64,000 nucleotides of DNA, from positions 2,046,001-2,110,000 of the forward strand of contig NZ_CP048659.1 of the NCBI RefSeq assembly GCF_015218165.1, read 5' to 3'. A program made the translations under genes and the position numbers. The notes under the pieces are model-generated. The model was not told the DNA's origin. It searched no databases and was given only the letters and a program-made list of their open reading frames with translations. The stretch comes from Acinetobacter piscicola. Its GTDB lineage: Bacteria; Pseudomonadota; Gammaproteobacteria; Pseudomonadales; Moraxellaceae. Positions 27,027-35,864 of the stretch are shown here, in pieces. Position 1 is the first letter of the stretch. Each line of letters starts with the position of its first letter.

Positions 27027-27563
27027 ATGGTTAAAAATGCTTTAGCAGCTCAATTATTAAAAGCGGGCTTAGTCGATAATAAAAAGGCAAAAAAGTTGTC
27101 GAAACAAGCACAACATGAACAGCGTACGGGTCAAAACAATGACGCTGAAATAAAAGCCAAAATTGAGCAAGATAAGCAAGAAAAACTTGCAAAAGATCAA
27201 GCACTCAACCAAGAAAAACAACGTATTTTAGATGAAAAAGCCCTCGTTGCTGCGATTATTCAAATGATTGCACAACACAAAATTAAAGACACTGATGGTG
27301 ATATCAGCTATCAATTTATTGATGATGGCAAAATCAAAAAAGTCTATATTCATCAACAAGTTTATAATGCTCTTGTATCGGGTAGCTTAGTGATTGCCAA
27401 AGAAAATAATAGCTATGCATTGTTACCCAAAGCTTTAGCAGACCGTATTAATGAAAAAATGACAGGATTTATTATTGTCAATAACGCCGAAAATAATCAA
27501 CAAACCACTGATGAAGAAGACCCATATGCAGCTTATGTCATTCCTGATGATTTAATGTGGTAA
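27027..27563 (+). CDS. DUF2058 family protein (YaiL-like)
   Basis: A 178-residue basic, charged protein. NALAAQLLKAGLVDNKKAKKLSKQAQHE at the N-terminus, a Lys/Gln-rich coiled-coil-like stretch (about 30-80), and a C-terminal domain with YQFIDDGKIKKVYI and AYVIPDDLMW match DUF2058 proteins such as E. coli YaiL. They are annotated as nucleoprotein or polynucleotide-associated proteins, but the function is not established. The strong terminator at 27651 would end this transcript. Confidence 0.85.
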   Translation: MVKNALAAQLLKAGLVDNKKAKKLSKQAQHEQRTGQNNDAEIKAKIEQDKQEKLAKDQALNQEKQRILDEKALVAAIIQMIAQHKIKDTDGDISYQFIDDGKIKKVYIHQQVYNALVSGSLVIAKENNSYALLPKALADRINEKMTGFIIVNNAENNQQTTDEEDPYAAYVIPDDLMW

Positions 27564-27650
27564 TACCCACATGAATACAATTTTTATGCAAATTGACGCT
27601 TGCGAAATAAATTGCTCAATATAGTACCTTGCTCTGTATTCTTAATAATC

Positions 27651-27686
27651 AGTACACCCACCGCATATATGGTGGGTGTACTTTTT
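27651..27686 (+). terminator. Strong intrinsic terminator
   Basis: AGTACACCCACC and GGTGGGTGTACT form a 12-bp perfect stem with an 8-nt loop, followed by TTTT. It lies 88 bp past the DUF2058 stop. Confidence 0.85.
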
Positions 27687-27987
27687 CGAGTATATGCATC
27701 GCAGAGATTATTATCGTTCAATTTAGGTCGTACTTAATTACGCACTCATGTTTGGCTTGTAAATCACTTGGGTACCTTTGTTTTAGGATTTTTTTAGATT
27801 AGGTATTGTTTTGATGATAAGTAGCTGTTAAATATTACAAACTTGAATAAACATGATGAAACTTTTTACCCAACTCATTGTTAGCGTCATTCTATTTCTG
27901 GTCAATCAAACAATGTATAGGGACAAAGGGTTACAAAATAGATCGCACATCCTAATCCACCACAAATAATAAATTGAGGACAATATA
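27687..27987. other. Leader region of the first ribbon-helix-helix gene
   Basis: About 300 bp without a convincing gene. The last 33 bp are copied upstream of the second paralog. A 38-codon frame beginning near 27854 has no ribosome site and overlaps the repeat; I do not call it. The region probably holds the promoter of the gene at 27988. Confidence 0.5.
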
Positions 27988-28003
27988 ATGGCTAAATCAA
28001 GAA
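27955..28003 (+). repeat. 49-bp direct repeat, copy 1
   Basis: This 49-bp segment is identical to 28275-28323. It covers 33 bp of upstream leader, including the AATTGAGGACAATATA ribosome site, plus the first 16 bp of the coding sequence. Both copies sit at the same place relative to the ATG of paralogous genes, so the unit was duplicated in tandem with a 320-bp period. Confidence 0.95.
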
Positions 28004-28176
28004 CTCAAATTAATGAAGAAAGTAATGCTAAACGAGGCATTGTAAATAAAGCATTTAAGCTACACGAAAGCACAGTAGATCTAGTAAAAGATCTAGCTGA
28101 AAAAACAGGAATTTCACAAGCTCAAATTATTACCGAAGCTTTAAAAATGTATGAGCAAAACTTAAAAAAGCCCTAA
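27988..28176 (+). CDS. Small ribbon-helix-helix protein, paralog 1 (62 aa)
   Basis: A 62-residue basic protein. The beta strand (RGIVNKAFKLHESTV) and two helices (VDLVKDLAEKTGISQAQIITEALKMYEQNL) fit an Arc/CopG-like ribbon-helix-helix fold. TTGAGGACAATATA gives a clear ribosome site. The second paralog lies 131 bp downstream. No toxin gene is next to it, so it may be an orphan antitoxin-like or other DNA-binding protein. The function is not known. Confidence 0.65.
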   Translation: MAKSRTQINEESNAKRGIVNKAFKLHESTVDLVKDLAEKTGISQAQIITEALKMYEQNLKKP

Positions 28177-28274
28177 GTTTTCGAGCATTTTATGGTAAGT
28201 ACACCATTGTCATCCTCGTTCTGATGAATCAATCAATATACTAGGGACAATACACTAAGAAATTCCACTATCGG

Positions 28275-28323
28275 ATCCACCACAAATAATAAATTGAGGA
28301 CAATATAATGGCTAAATCAAGAA
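28275..28323 (+). repeat. 49-bp direct repeat, copy 2
   Basis: Identical to 27955-28003 and placed the same way across the start codon of the second paralog. Past this point the two genes diverge at many codons, so the leader has been kept identical while the coding part has changed. Confidence 0.95.
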
Positions 28324-28499
28324 TCCAAATTAACGCAGATAGTGATGCAAATAGAGGTTTTGTAAGTAAATCATATAAATTACACACATCAACAGTTCAG
28401 CATATTAAAGACCTATCCTGCGAGCTAAATAGATCACAGGGTCAAATCATTGCTGAAGCATTAAAATGCTATGTAGCACATGTAAAAAAGCCTAATTAA
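28308..28499 (+). CDS. Small ribbon-helix-helix protein, paralog 2 (63 aa)
   Basis: A 63-residue paralog of the protein at 27988. RGFVSKSYKLHTSTV and VQHIKDLSCELNRSQGQIIAEALKCYVAHV align without gaps to the first copy, with about half of the residues changed. The ribosome site and first six codons lie in the duplicated segment. It also carries a Cys in the first helix and one in the second. The terminator overlaps its stop. The function is unknown. Confidence 0.65.
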   Translation: MAKSRIQINADSDANRGFVSKSYKLHTSTVQHIKDLSCELNRSQGQIIAEALKCYVAHVKKPN

Positions 28500-28512
28500 T
28501 CGGGCTTTTTTT
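28484..28512 (+). terminator. Intrinsic terminator overlapping the second paralog's end
   Basis: AAAAAAGCC and GGCTTTTTT form a 9-bp stem with a 10-nt loop containing the stop codon, ending in a T run. The left arm encodes the last codons of the gene. Confidence 0.75.
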
Positions 28513-28674
28513 ACATAATGCCTTTTATAAGCCAAAATAGAAAAACCCGCTTTTTAAGGCAGGTTTAAATCATCAACTTGGACGTTGATGTGTAAAACAT
28601 GACACAATAAGACCAGGGAAAATCTTTATGGCTTTGTTTTAACAAAAGATATTATCACTAAAATTTACTTTGAA

Positions 28675-29133
28675 TTATTTATCATTTTCAGCCATTTTTA
28701 TATCATTTTCTGACAATTTAGATGGCTTTGCTGCACAAAATACCTGTTCTGTCATTCCTGAATCAATTAAAGATTGCTTTTGTCGATCTAAAAATTGATT
28801 AGCAACCATTAACATCACACTTGCTGTTTCTAATTGAAGGTTATCTTTTGATAACGCAGCAATGTGCTGATAAGCCTCTAAACGACTACAAAATGCCTGC
28901 CTTTGTGCAGTTGCATCTGCATTTTCAGACTGATCCAATATCTTTTTGGTTGCATTCACTTGATTGGTAAAATGCGTTATCAGTTGATTATACTGTTGCT
29001 GTGTTAATGACTGATTCGCTAAAGTTTGCACGTCTCGTGCAGCGAGTGAACTGGTAAACAATATTCCACAAATACAAAATATTTGTGTCAAAACAATTGA
29101 TAAATATTTGTTTTTTATTCGATTAAAATGCAT
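28675..29133 (-). CDS. Secreted or periplasmic protein of unknown function
   Basis: A 152-residue protein with an N-terminal export signal (MHFNRIKNKYLSIVLTQIFCICGILFTSSLAA) and a mostly helical, Gln-rich remainder with two more Cys (QAFCSRLE, QVFCAAK) that could pair. The start was set at ATG 29133, with GGA 6 nt upstream; it overlaps the gene ending at 29123 by 11 bp. A longer frame to 29166 lacks a ribosome site. I recognise no family. Confidence 0.6.
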   Translation of the reverse strand: MHFNRIKNKYLSIVLTQIFCICGILFTSSLAARDVQTLANQSLTQQQYNQLITHFTNQVNATKKILDQSENADATAQRQAFCSRLEAYQHIAALSKDNLQLETASVMLMVANQFLDRQKQSLIDSGMTEQVFCAAKPSKLSENDIKMAENDK

Positions 29134-29461
29134 CAGCTTTCCAAACATCTTCATAGTCATCCGCATCGATCATGAAGCGAAACCCCTGCTCCAATGCTAA
29201 ATATGGAATTGCATCTGGAAAAATATCTTCTAGCTCTTTCACAGTCACCAATTCAAAGTCATCTTGCTCAGCAGCTAACTCTCCACCATAAATAAACCAT
29301 GCAACTTGATTCTCATCAGGTGCTTTACGTAAACCTACAATCGGTTCTTGGTTTAAGGTATGTTTGGCAATCGCAATCACATCTGTTTCATTTACTTTGA
29401 TATAACGAGAATCAAATTCTTCACATACCAATTTTTGTTCTTCAATAAAATCTTGCAACAT
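29123..29461 (-). CDS. Small acidic protein, DUF2185/Imm33-like (tentative)
   Basis: A 112-residue acidic protein. VAWFIYGGELAAEQDDFELVTVKELEDIFPDAIPYLALEQGFRF resembles the DUF2185/Imm33 pattern (short form WFIYGGE). Some Imm33 proteins are immunity factors to toxins, but no toxin gene is visible here. It overlaps the secreted-protein gene by 11 bp. The family call is a guess from the aromatic-Gly-Glu motif. Confidence 0.5.
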   Translation of the reverse strand: MLQDFIEEQKLVCEEFDSRYIKVNETDVIAIAKHTLNQEPIVGLRKAPDENQVAWFIYGGELAAEQDDFELVTVKELEDIFPDAIPYLALEQGFRFMIDADDYEDVWKADAF

Positions 29462-29543
29462 AATATTTTACATCAATCTATTAGATTTCAAATTTTAAGC
29501 ATTTCATGCTCAATGCACAATGCAACTTGATGAAATAAAAATA

Positions 29544-29572
29544 GCAAAACCCCGAACATTCGGGGCTTTGCA
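29544..29572. terminator. Bidirectional terminator
   Basis: CCCCGAA and TTCGGGG form a 7-bp GC stem that extends through A/T pairs on both sides (GCAAAA...CTTTGC, one mismatch). It lies just past the stop of the Gln-rich repeat gene (29597, minus strand). Confidence 0.75.
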
Positions 29573-29596
29573 TCATTTAAGGACGATATTGAACAG

Positions 29597-29788
29597 TTAT
29601 TGCTGTTGATTATGTTTCTGTTGATCATTTTGTTGGTTTGGTTGATTAGATTGTTGTTGCTGTTGACGATTTTGTTGGTTCGGTTGATTAGATTGTTGTT
29701 GCTGTTGACGATTTTGTTGATTCGGTTGATTAGATTGTTGTTGCTGTTGATCATTTTGTTGGTTCGATTGATTTTGTTGATTAGCCAT
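29597..29788 (-). CDS. Gln/Asn-rich tandem-repeat protein, 63 aa
   Basis: This is a 63-residue protein built from a 14-residue unit (QQQQQSNQPNQQNR) repeated about three times and ending QKHNQQQ. The start ATG 29788 (MANQQNQS) has AGGA 11 nt upstream; an in-frame ATG ATG AAA just before it is an alternative. It is nearly free of hydrophobic residues, so it is likely disordered. A terminator follows. No function can be assigned. The count of repeats may vary by slippage. Confidence 0.6.
   Translation of the reverse strand: MANQQNQSNQQNDQQQQQSNQPNQQNRQQQQQSNQPNQQNRQQQQQSNQPNQQNDQQKHNQQQ
29627..29776 (-). repeat. 42-bp tandem repeat inside the Gln/Asn-rich gene
   Basis: Units at 29627-29668, 29669-29710 and 29711-29752 are each 42 bp and differ at only a few bases. 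A partial unit runs to about 29776. The length is a multiple of three, so copy-number change keeps the frame. Confidence 0.9.
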
Positions 29789-29839
29789 TTTCATCATCTT
29801 CCTTTGCAATTTAGGGGAATGCCGTATGAACAACGACAA

Positions 29840-30919
29840 AATCTACTTTAAAACTTTTTTCTCTTTGAACAAGCCAATAGATGTGTCATTTTCAGACAAT
29901 GTAAAGCTTAAAATATAAGCCCTTCAAATGTTGATGACTTTTAAATGACATAATTACTTTGGTTACCCAATCTAGCCAAATGTTATTATTTCTTTACATC
30001 ATTTTATTTGATTGACATTTTATTCAGCAAATAAAGTACAAAAAATAGGCTTAATTTTTATCTTGCTCAACATTTTTATCATAGAAAGAAATGTAACCCT
30101 GCATGATATGGAAGTTTTGCCAATCCTATAATTTTTCTTGGTCTGATTGACTGTTCATTTGTCATACACAGATTGAGCAATTCGGTCAATCTCATGCCGA
30201 ATTTACAGACAATACAATGAATAACCAAGTTGTAGAAAAATAAGTAAATCACTCCGCTTTTTCAGCTATTTAGGTGCCACCATGCTGGCTTTTATTGTTT
30301 TCTGACAATCAAAAAAATCAGCGCAAATTTCTTAATAAATCACTTTATCTTAAGAATCTCAGTATTTTTCAATCCATTAAAATTCACTGAACAAGATATT
30401 CTATAAAACCTTATCTAAACCTCTCATAAAACAAATAAAAATTAAATATTTAGATAAATAAAAAATCAATCAACTCAAATTTATAGAACAAACTGTGATG
30501 TATACAAAATGATGATCAACTCTATTTTTAAAGTTCATAGTTGAATATCATCTCTATAAATAACAATTTGGTATTGATAAAAACACATCAGAACTTTAGA
30601 CCTATTAAATTTTAGAAGATCAGAAACCATCTAGAAAACTACAAAAGCACACTTCTTTGGGCTATAGTTACATAAATCACATCAACAGTTTTGGTCAATT
30701 CGGTTTAAACTCATTCAAAAATAAAAAATAAAAAATTTGTCATATTTTAACATTGTTATTTAGTCGCAAAGTTCTCAATATATAGCGCATAGTCGGTATC
30801 TGATTTCTACACCAATTAAAAGAAATTATAAAATACATGTAGAAAATTATGCCATAATACGCAAACTTTGTAGCGATCTTGCAAAGATTTTTTGCAACTT
30901 TTGAATTGGAGCAGGCTCA
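29840..30919. other. Long AT-rich region without a convincing gene, 1.08 kb
   Basis: I read this stretch in all frames and saw only short frames without ribosome sites. It ends with the aroQ promoter region, where GGAGCAGGCTCA precedes the aroQ ATG. A decayed gene or small RNA could lie here, but nothing supports a call. Confidence 0.5.
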
Positions 30920-31375
30920 ATGAGTTCGACCATTTTGGTCATTCACGGACCAAACTTAAACTTGCTAGGAAAGCGTGAACCAGAAGTCTATGGTCACCTT
31001 ACTTTAGAAGATATTAATCAGCAACTCACTGCACAAGCCCAGCAGTCCCATATTCAGTTAGAAACTTTCCAAAGTAATTGGGAAGGCGCAATCGTTGATC
31101 GTATTCATCAAGCACAACAAGATGGTGTGCAATTCATCATTATTAATCCTGCTGCGCTTACGCATACCTCAGTTGCTCTACGTGATGCCCTACTTGGCGT
31201 TGCCTTACCCTTTATTGAAGTTCACTTGTCGAATGTTCATGCACGAGAATCATTTCGACATCACTCCTATTTATCTGATAAAGCCGTTGGCGTGATCTGT
31301 GGTCTTGGTGCAAAAGGTTATTCTTTTGCATTGAACTATGCGATCGAAAAAATTCAACCTTCAACTCATTCATAA
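30920..31375 (+). CDS. aroQ: 3-dehydroquinate dehydratase, type II
   Basis: A 151-residue shikimate-pathway enzyme. [19 protein letters not shown] contains the active-site Tyr loop, [16 protein letters not shown] the substrate-binding segment, and [16 protein letters not shown] the catalytic His region. The length matches the family. GGAG lies 8 nt before ATG 30920. accB follows by 18 bp, an arrangement common in gammaproteobacteria. Confidence 0.96.
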   Translation: MSSTILVIHGPNLNLLGKREPEVYGHLTLEDINQQLTAQAQQSHIQLETFQSNWEGAIVDRIHQAQQDGVQFIIINPAALTHTSVALRDALLGVALPFIEVHLSNVHARESFRHHSYLSDKAVGVICGLGAKGYSFALNYAIEKIQPSTHS

Positions 31376-31393
31376 CATTAGGAATACGAATCC

Positions 31394-31810
31394 ATGGATA
31401 TTCGCAAAATCAAAAAGCTCATCGATTTGATGATCGAATCTGACCTTCAGGCAATTGAGGTTAAAGAAGGAGATCAATCGATTGCATTGACGCGTCGTAA
31501 TCCTGTTGTTGCTGGCGTTGCTCCTGTTTCAGCTCCTGCTATTGAAGCACCTGTTGTTAAAGCTGCTGCACGTGGTGCTGTAGAAACTTCTCCTATGGTG
31601 GGTGTATTTTATGCGGCACCGAATCCAGGAGAGCCTCCATTTGTCAATGTTGGTCAAACGATTTCTGCAGGTGAAACTTTAGGGATCATCGAAGCAATGA
31701 AAATCATGAACCCAATCGAAGCAACACAAAGCGGCGTGATTGAAGAAATTTTAGTTAAAAATGGTGATGTAATCCAATTCGGTCAACCTTTATTCCGCTA
31801 CCGCGCGTAA
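31394..31810 (+). CDS. accB: Biotin carboxyl carrier protein of acetyl-CoA carboxylase
   Basis: A 138-residue carrier protein. The N-terminal part (1-60) has an Ala/Pro-rich linker; the C-terminal biotinyl domain has the EAMKIMN motif, in which the Lys is biotinylated. SPMVGVFYAAPNPGEPPFV is the usual thumb-containing stretch. It lies between aroQ and accC, with accC starting 16 bp after it. It carries carboxybiotin between AccC and the AccAD transferase in fatty acid synthesis. Confidence 0.96.
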   Translation: MDIRKIKKLIDLMIESDLQAIEVKEGDQSIALTRRNPVVAGVAPVSAPAIEAPVVKAAARGAVETSPMVGVFYAAPNPGEPPFVNVGQTISAGETLGIIEAMKIMNPIEATQSGVIEEILVKNGDVIQFGQPLFRYRA

Positions 31811-31826
31811 TCGCTAGGGGGTTGAT

Positions 31827-33191
31827 ATGTTGCAAAAGGTTTTAATTGCAAACCGAGGTGAAATTGCGCTTCGCATCACGCGTGCTTGCAAAACTTTAGG
31901 GATCAAAACTGTTGGTATTTATTCTGATGCTGACAAAGATTTAATGCATTTACGCTTTGTTGATGAAGCGGTATGTATTGGTCCAGGCGCAAGCAGTGAA
32001 AGCTACTTAAATATTCCTGCGATTATTACAGCAGCAGAAATCACGGGTGCAGATGCCATTCATCCAGGTTATGGTTTCTTATCTGAAAATGCTGAATTTG
32101 CTGAAATTGTAGAAAGTTCAGGTTTTATTTTCATTGGTCCACGTCCTGAACATATTCGCCTCATGGGGAATAAAGTTTCAGCGATTATGGCAATGCGTAA
32201 AGCAGGTGTTCCAACTGTACCAGGTTCTGCTCATGCTGTCACACCAACCAATGCTTTAGCTGAAGCCAAAGAAATTGGCTTTCCATTGATCGTCAAAGCT
32301 GCCTCAGGTGGTGGTGGTCGTGGTATGCGTATTGTAGAACGTGTCGACACACTTTTAGAATCTGTTCAAGCTGCTCAACGTGATGCAGAAATGTGGTTCG
32401 GTGATGATACGGTTTATATGGAACGTTTCCTACAAAAACCACGTCATGTCGAAGTACAGGTCTTAGCAGATGGTAATGGTCATGCTGTACACCTTTATGA
32501 CCGTGACTGCTCTTTACAACGTCGTCACCAAAAAGTACTTGAAGAAGCACCTGCTCCAGGCTTGCCTGAGGAAGCTCGCGCACACATTTTAGAAGCCTGT
32601 GTAAATGCGTGTAAACTCATGCAATACCGTGGTGCTGGTACTTTTGAATTCTTATTTGAAGACGGTGAATTCTTCTTTATTGAAATGAATACGCGTGTTC
32701 AAGTTGAGCATCCTGTTTCTGAACAAGTGACAGGCATCGATATTATTGAACAACAACTCCGTATTGCTGCGGGGCTTGGGCTAAACCTTCAACAAGAAGA
32801 TATTCAAATCAAAGGTCATGCTATTGAATGTCGTATCAATGCAGAAGATCCTTCAACTTTCTTACCATCACCAGGTAAAATTGAAAGTTTTTATGCGCCA
32901 GGTGGTGCAGGGATTCGTTTAGATTCTCATATTTATCAAGGTTATAGTATTCCACCTTATTATGACTCAATGATTGCTAAACTTATTTCATATGGTAAAG
33001 ATCGTGATACTGCGATTGCCCGTATGAAACAAGCTTTAGATGAGATGATTTTGACAGGTATCAAAACCAATATTCCATTGCATAAAGATTTAATTCTAGA
33101 AGATAAAAAATTCTGTCAACAAGCCATGGATATTCATTACCTTGAAAAACACTTACTTAAGCAAGTTCAAGGTCATGAAAATGATAGTTAA
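31827..33191 (+). CDS. accC: Biotin carboxylase subunit of acetyl-CoA carboxylase
   Basis: A 454-residue ATP-grasp enzyme. [14 protein letters not shown] opens the biotin-carboxylase N-domain, [14 protein letters not shown] is the glycine-rich ATP loop, and [20 protein letters not shown] holds metal and substrate residues. It carboxylates the biotin on AccB. A strong terminator follows within 20 bp, closing the aroQ-accB-accC operon. Confidence 0.97.
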   Translation: MLQKVLIANRGEIALRITRACKTLGIKTVGIYSDADKDLMHLRFVDEAVCIGPGASSESYLNIPAIITAAEITGADAIHPGYGFLSENAEFAEIVESSGFIFIGPRPEHIRLMGNKVSAIMAMRKAGVPTVPGSAHAVTPTNALAEAKEIGFPLIVKAASGGGGRGMRIVERVDTLLESVQAAQRDAEMWFGDDTVYMERFLQKPRHVEVQVLADGNGHAVHLYDRDCSLQRRHQKVLEEAPAPGLPEEARAHILEACVNACKLMQYRGAGTFEFLFEDGEFFFIEMNTRVQVEHPVSEQVTGIDIIEQQLRIAAGLGLNLQQEDIQIKGHAIECRINAEDPSTFLPSPGKIESFYAPGGAGIRLDSHIYQGYSIPPYYDSMIAKLISYGKDRDTAIARMKQALDEMILTGIKTNIPLHKDLILEDKKFCQQAMDIHYLEKHLLKQVQGHENDS

Positions 33192-33209
33192 TAAAAGCAT
33201 TTAATTAAT

Positions 33210-33239
33210 AAAAAACCTCTGTCAAAGCAGAGGTTTTTT
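33210..33239 (+). terminator. Intrinsic terminator after accC
   Basis: AAAAAACCTCTG and CAGAGGTTTTTT form a 12-bp perfect stem with a 6-nt loop. The T run continues the arm. It may serve the convergent gene too. Confidence 0.9.
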
Positions 33240-33282
33240 ATTGTCAACTTTATTTCTCAAATCTCAGTTTTTATGTTCATCT

Positions 33283-33768
33283 CTAAGGTAAAACACGATT
33301 CAATGTTGCAAAGCACTGATCTGCTTTTTCTGAAGCACAGAAATTAATCGTATTACTATTTTGCCAACGTACAAAATACTGTGAAACTTCACCTGCTTGA
33401 TTTTCCTGTCGCCCTGAGCAATCCACTTCATTATTCTCATACTTAATTTGCATGATCAATGCAGGTAATTTCTCCTGAGTATTATCAGGCGAAGCTTGAT
33501 AGTCATAGAGCCCCGCTGACCATTCTTTGCCACTATTGACAACAACTTCATTTCCACCACGGAAGTTATAATATTCAACACATTTTTTATTATTTGGAAT
33601 CTGCATTCCCCATAAGCCTAAAATTTCTGGACGTGTGGAAATACGAATCGTATTCTCAGCCAAAGTACTTTTTTCAGCTCCCACTGGTGCTGCTTTCGCT
33701 GTCGTTTCAGCAAAGCTTAAAGGTGATGCGCTTAACAACAAAGAAATGCATAATAATGTTTTTTTCAT
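33283..33768 (-). CDS. Secreted protein of unknown function, 161 aa
   Basis: A 161-residue exported protein with a clear signal peptide (MKKTLLCISLLLSASPLSFA). The mature part contains ILGLWGMQIPNNKKCVEYYNFRGG, a Cys in NNEVDCSGRQ, and two near the end (INFCASEKADQCFATL), suggesting disulfides. I do not recognise a family. It stands alone, convergent to the accC operon. Confidence 0.65.
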   Translation of the reverse strand: MKKTLLCISLLLSASPLSFAETTAKAAPVGAEKSTLAENTIRISTRPEILGLWGMQIPNNKKCVEYYNFRGGNEVVVNSGKEWSAGLYDYQASPDNTQEKLPALIMQIKYENNEVDCSGRQENQAGEVSQYFVRWQNSNTINFCASEKADQCFATLNRVLP

Positions 33769-34022
33769 ACTTAAATGTATATTACAGTGTGTTCCTATTT
33801 AAACTAACATATTTAATTAATAATGCATGTAAAAATAACCATATATGAACAATTTTTCTTTTTTGACAAAATTTTCTATTGATAAAAAATATACTTTTTC
33901 ACTTTACAAAATATCGAATTCATATATAAAAATAGCCATTTATGTGAAATACTTTAATACATGTAAATGAGGTCATAAAAACAAAGTGCTTTGCAACATT
34001 TAGCAATATATAGGATCTTGAA

Positions 34023-35504
34023 TTGTCTATATTTATTCATCAATCAGCACAATTTCTATCTAACAACTTCCGTGCCTTTGCAATTGTCATGGGAATTATT
34101 TTCGTCTGTGCACTCATTGGAATTTTAGGACGACCATTATTTTTCCTCGCGATTTTTTGGCCAGCAAACGCTGTATTACTAGGGCTGTTTTTGCGTTTTC
34201 CAACGTTACGCAATATCGGTGGATGGTTAGGAGCTTTTTGTGGCTTTATGCTTGCAGATCTCATGACAGGCAATTATTTCGTCCTTACTGTTTTTCTCAC
34301 CATTTCTAATATGCTTCATGCAGTATGTACTTTGACTCTATTACATTTTTTCAAACTTGATTTTAAACAATACAATAAAGGTTTAACTTTCCTTTTTCTT
34401 TTTCTTATCTCTGCCTTTGGCGGCTGTTTAGCGGCCGCTAGTTTCGCTGCACTGACCATTCCTCATGTACCCAACACATTTATGAAGCCTGAGCGTGTAT
34501 GGACAGATTTTGGTATGTGGTGGACAGGTGAAATCATCAATGTCATTGCATTTTTACCTATTTTACTCGCCATTCCTGATACTCAAACTTTTAAAAATTA
34601 TTGGCATAAACAACAGCTAGCCCCTATCCAAATCAACACAATGATGCCTTTACTTGCAATTATTGGTTCAGTAATTTTGACCCACTTTTTTGTCGGTCCC
34701 GGTGCCATTATGTTTCCCATTGCAGCTTTAATTTGGGCTGCATTAACGTATAATTTATTCTTTATTGCGATCATTAACTGCATTGTCTGTATGATGCTCT
34801 ATAATTCTTTAACAGAATACTATATTGCACAGTCTCCAAATGCTTATCTTGCGACCACAATTTCAGTACGTATTGGGTTAATGATGCTCGCACTGGGGCC
34901 ACTCACCCTCACAATCATCAGTCTAAATCGACAGAAACTCTATCATCAAATTTTATACCTTGCCAACCATGATGGACTCACCACCACCATGAACCGTCGT
35001 TTCTTTTATGAAGAAAGTGAACGTACCGTCACAACAATCCCACAAAAAAAACAGGCGCAGACTGTAACGATTTTATTATTAGATCTAGACCATTTCAAAA
35101 AAATTAATGACACTTATGGACACCATACGGGAGACCTAGTATTACAAGAGTTCAGTCGTCAAGTACGCGAACAAATTCGCAGCGATGATTTATTTGGTCG
35201 TCTAGGTGGAGAGGAGTTTGCGATTCTACTCAAGGATATGACTTTACAACAGAGTATTCAAATGGCGCAAAGAATTTGCAATAAAGTTTTTGCAACACCG
35301 ATTTATTTGGAAACAGGTGAATGTCTAAATATCAGTGTAAGCATTGGATTAAGCTATCAAACTCTCCCTTATTGTGTTCCTTTTCAACAACTGATTAAGC
35401 GTGCGGATGAAGCACTTTATCAAGCCAAGGAAAAAGGTCGTAATCAACTCTGTTTAGAGAATGCATTGCAAAAACCAACCGATCGCTTACACGCACAGTT
35501 TTGA
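34023..35504 (+). CDS. MASE1-domain diguanylate cyclase
   Basis: A 493-residue membrane protein. About 1-300 holds eight or so hydrophobic segments of the MASE1 type (FWPANAVLLGLFLRFP, AATISV-like helices). About 320-480 is a GGDEF-type cyclase domain with the active GGEEF sequence. An RSDD inhibitory site lies exactly five residues before it, so the product cyclic di-GMP should feed back. The start is TTG 34023 with AGGA 7 nt upstream; no ATG nearby has such a site. It makes cyclic di-GMP in response to an unknown membrane signal. Confidence 0.85.
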   Translation: MSIFIHQSAQFLSNNFRAFAIVMGIIFVCALIGILGRPLFFLAIFWPANAVLLGLFLRFPTLRNIGGWLGAFCGFMLADLMTGNYFVLTVFLTISNMLHAVCTLTLLHFFKLDFKQYNKGLTFLFLFLISAFGGCLAAASFAALTIPHVPNTFMKPERVWTDFGMWWTGEIINVIAFLPILLAIPDTQTFKNYWHKQQLAPIQINTMMPLLAIIGSVILTHFFVGPGAIMFPIAALIWAALTYNLFFIAIINCIVCMMLYNSLTEYYIAQSPNAYLATTISVRIGLMMLALGPLTLTIISLNRQKLYHQILYLANHDGLTTTMNRRFFYEESERTVTTIPQKKQAQTVTILLLDLDHFKKINDTYGHHTGDLVLQEFSRQVREQIRSDDLFGRLGGEEFAILLKDMTLQQSIQMAQRICNKVFATPIYLETGECLNISVSIGLSYQTLPYCVPFQQLIKRADEALYQAKEKGRNQLCLENALQKPTDRLHAQF

Positions 35505-35864
35505 TTCATTAGCATAATATATTTAAAGATTAAGATAATATTTTCTTAATATATTCAATATGATGATTTAGAATTCGCTTATAAAACATATACACATTAA
35601 TCACGTGATCCTATACAGTGATTAGCAGAACTATCAATGTATCACACATAAATGCAAGCTCATTGTCATTACATTGTATACATAATAACAATACAATGTG
35701 CAAAAATTCTTCTAGAAAATCTTTATAAGTACCCTATTTTACTAAAAAATCTACATCACAAAGAGCAAGATATTGTCATTTTTTTGATTGAGTATATGCA
35801 TCAATAGATTGATTGATTAAAAAAATTATAGATAGTGTTATTTATATTTAGACAAAGGAATAAA
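35505..35864. other. Convergent intergenic region with an inverted repeat
   Basis: The 360-bp AT-rich region separates the cyclase gene from the convergent MFS gene. It holds an inverted repeat: ACATTGTAT (35671-35679) and ATACAATGT (35691-35699), 9 bp each. This could be a weak hairpin or a protein site. No gene is seen. Confidence 0.5.

Noticed and set aside
27853..27969. 38-codon frame (MMKLFTQLIVSVILFLVNQ...) before the first ribbon-helix-helix gene
   Set aside because: It has a hydrophobic start but no ribosome site, and it runs into the duplicated leader. Not enough to call.
29600..29851. Leucine/isoleucine-rich plus-strand frame (LLLLTILLVRLIR repeats)
   Set aside because: It is the antisense of the Gln/Asn repeat gene; hydrophobicity arises from the complement of CAA/AAT codons.
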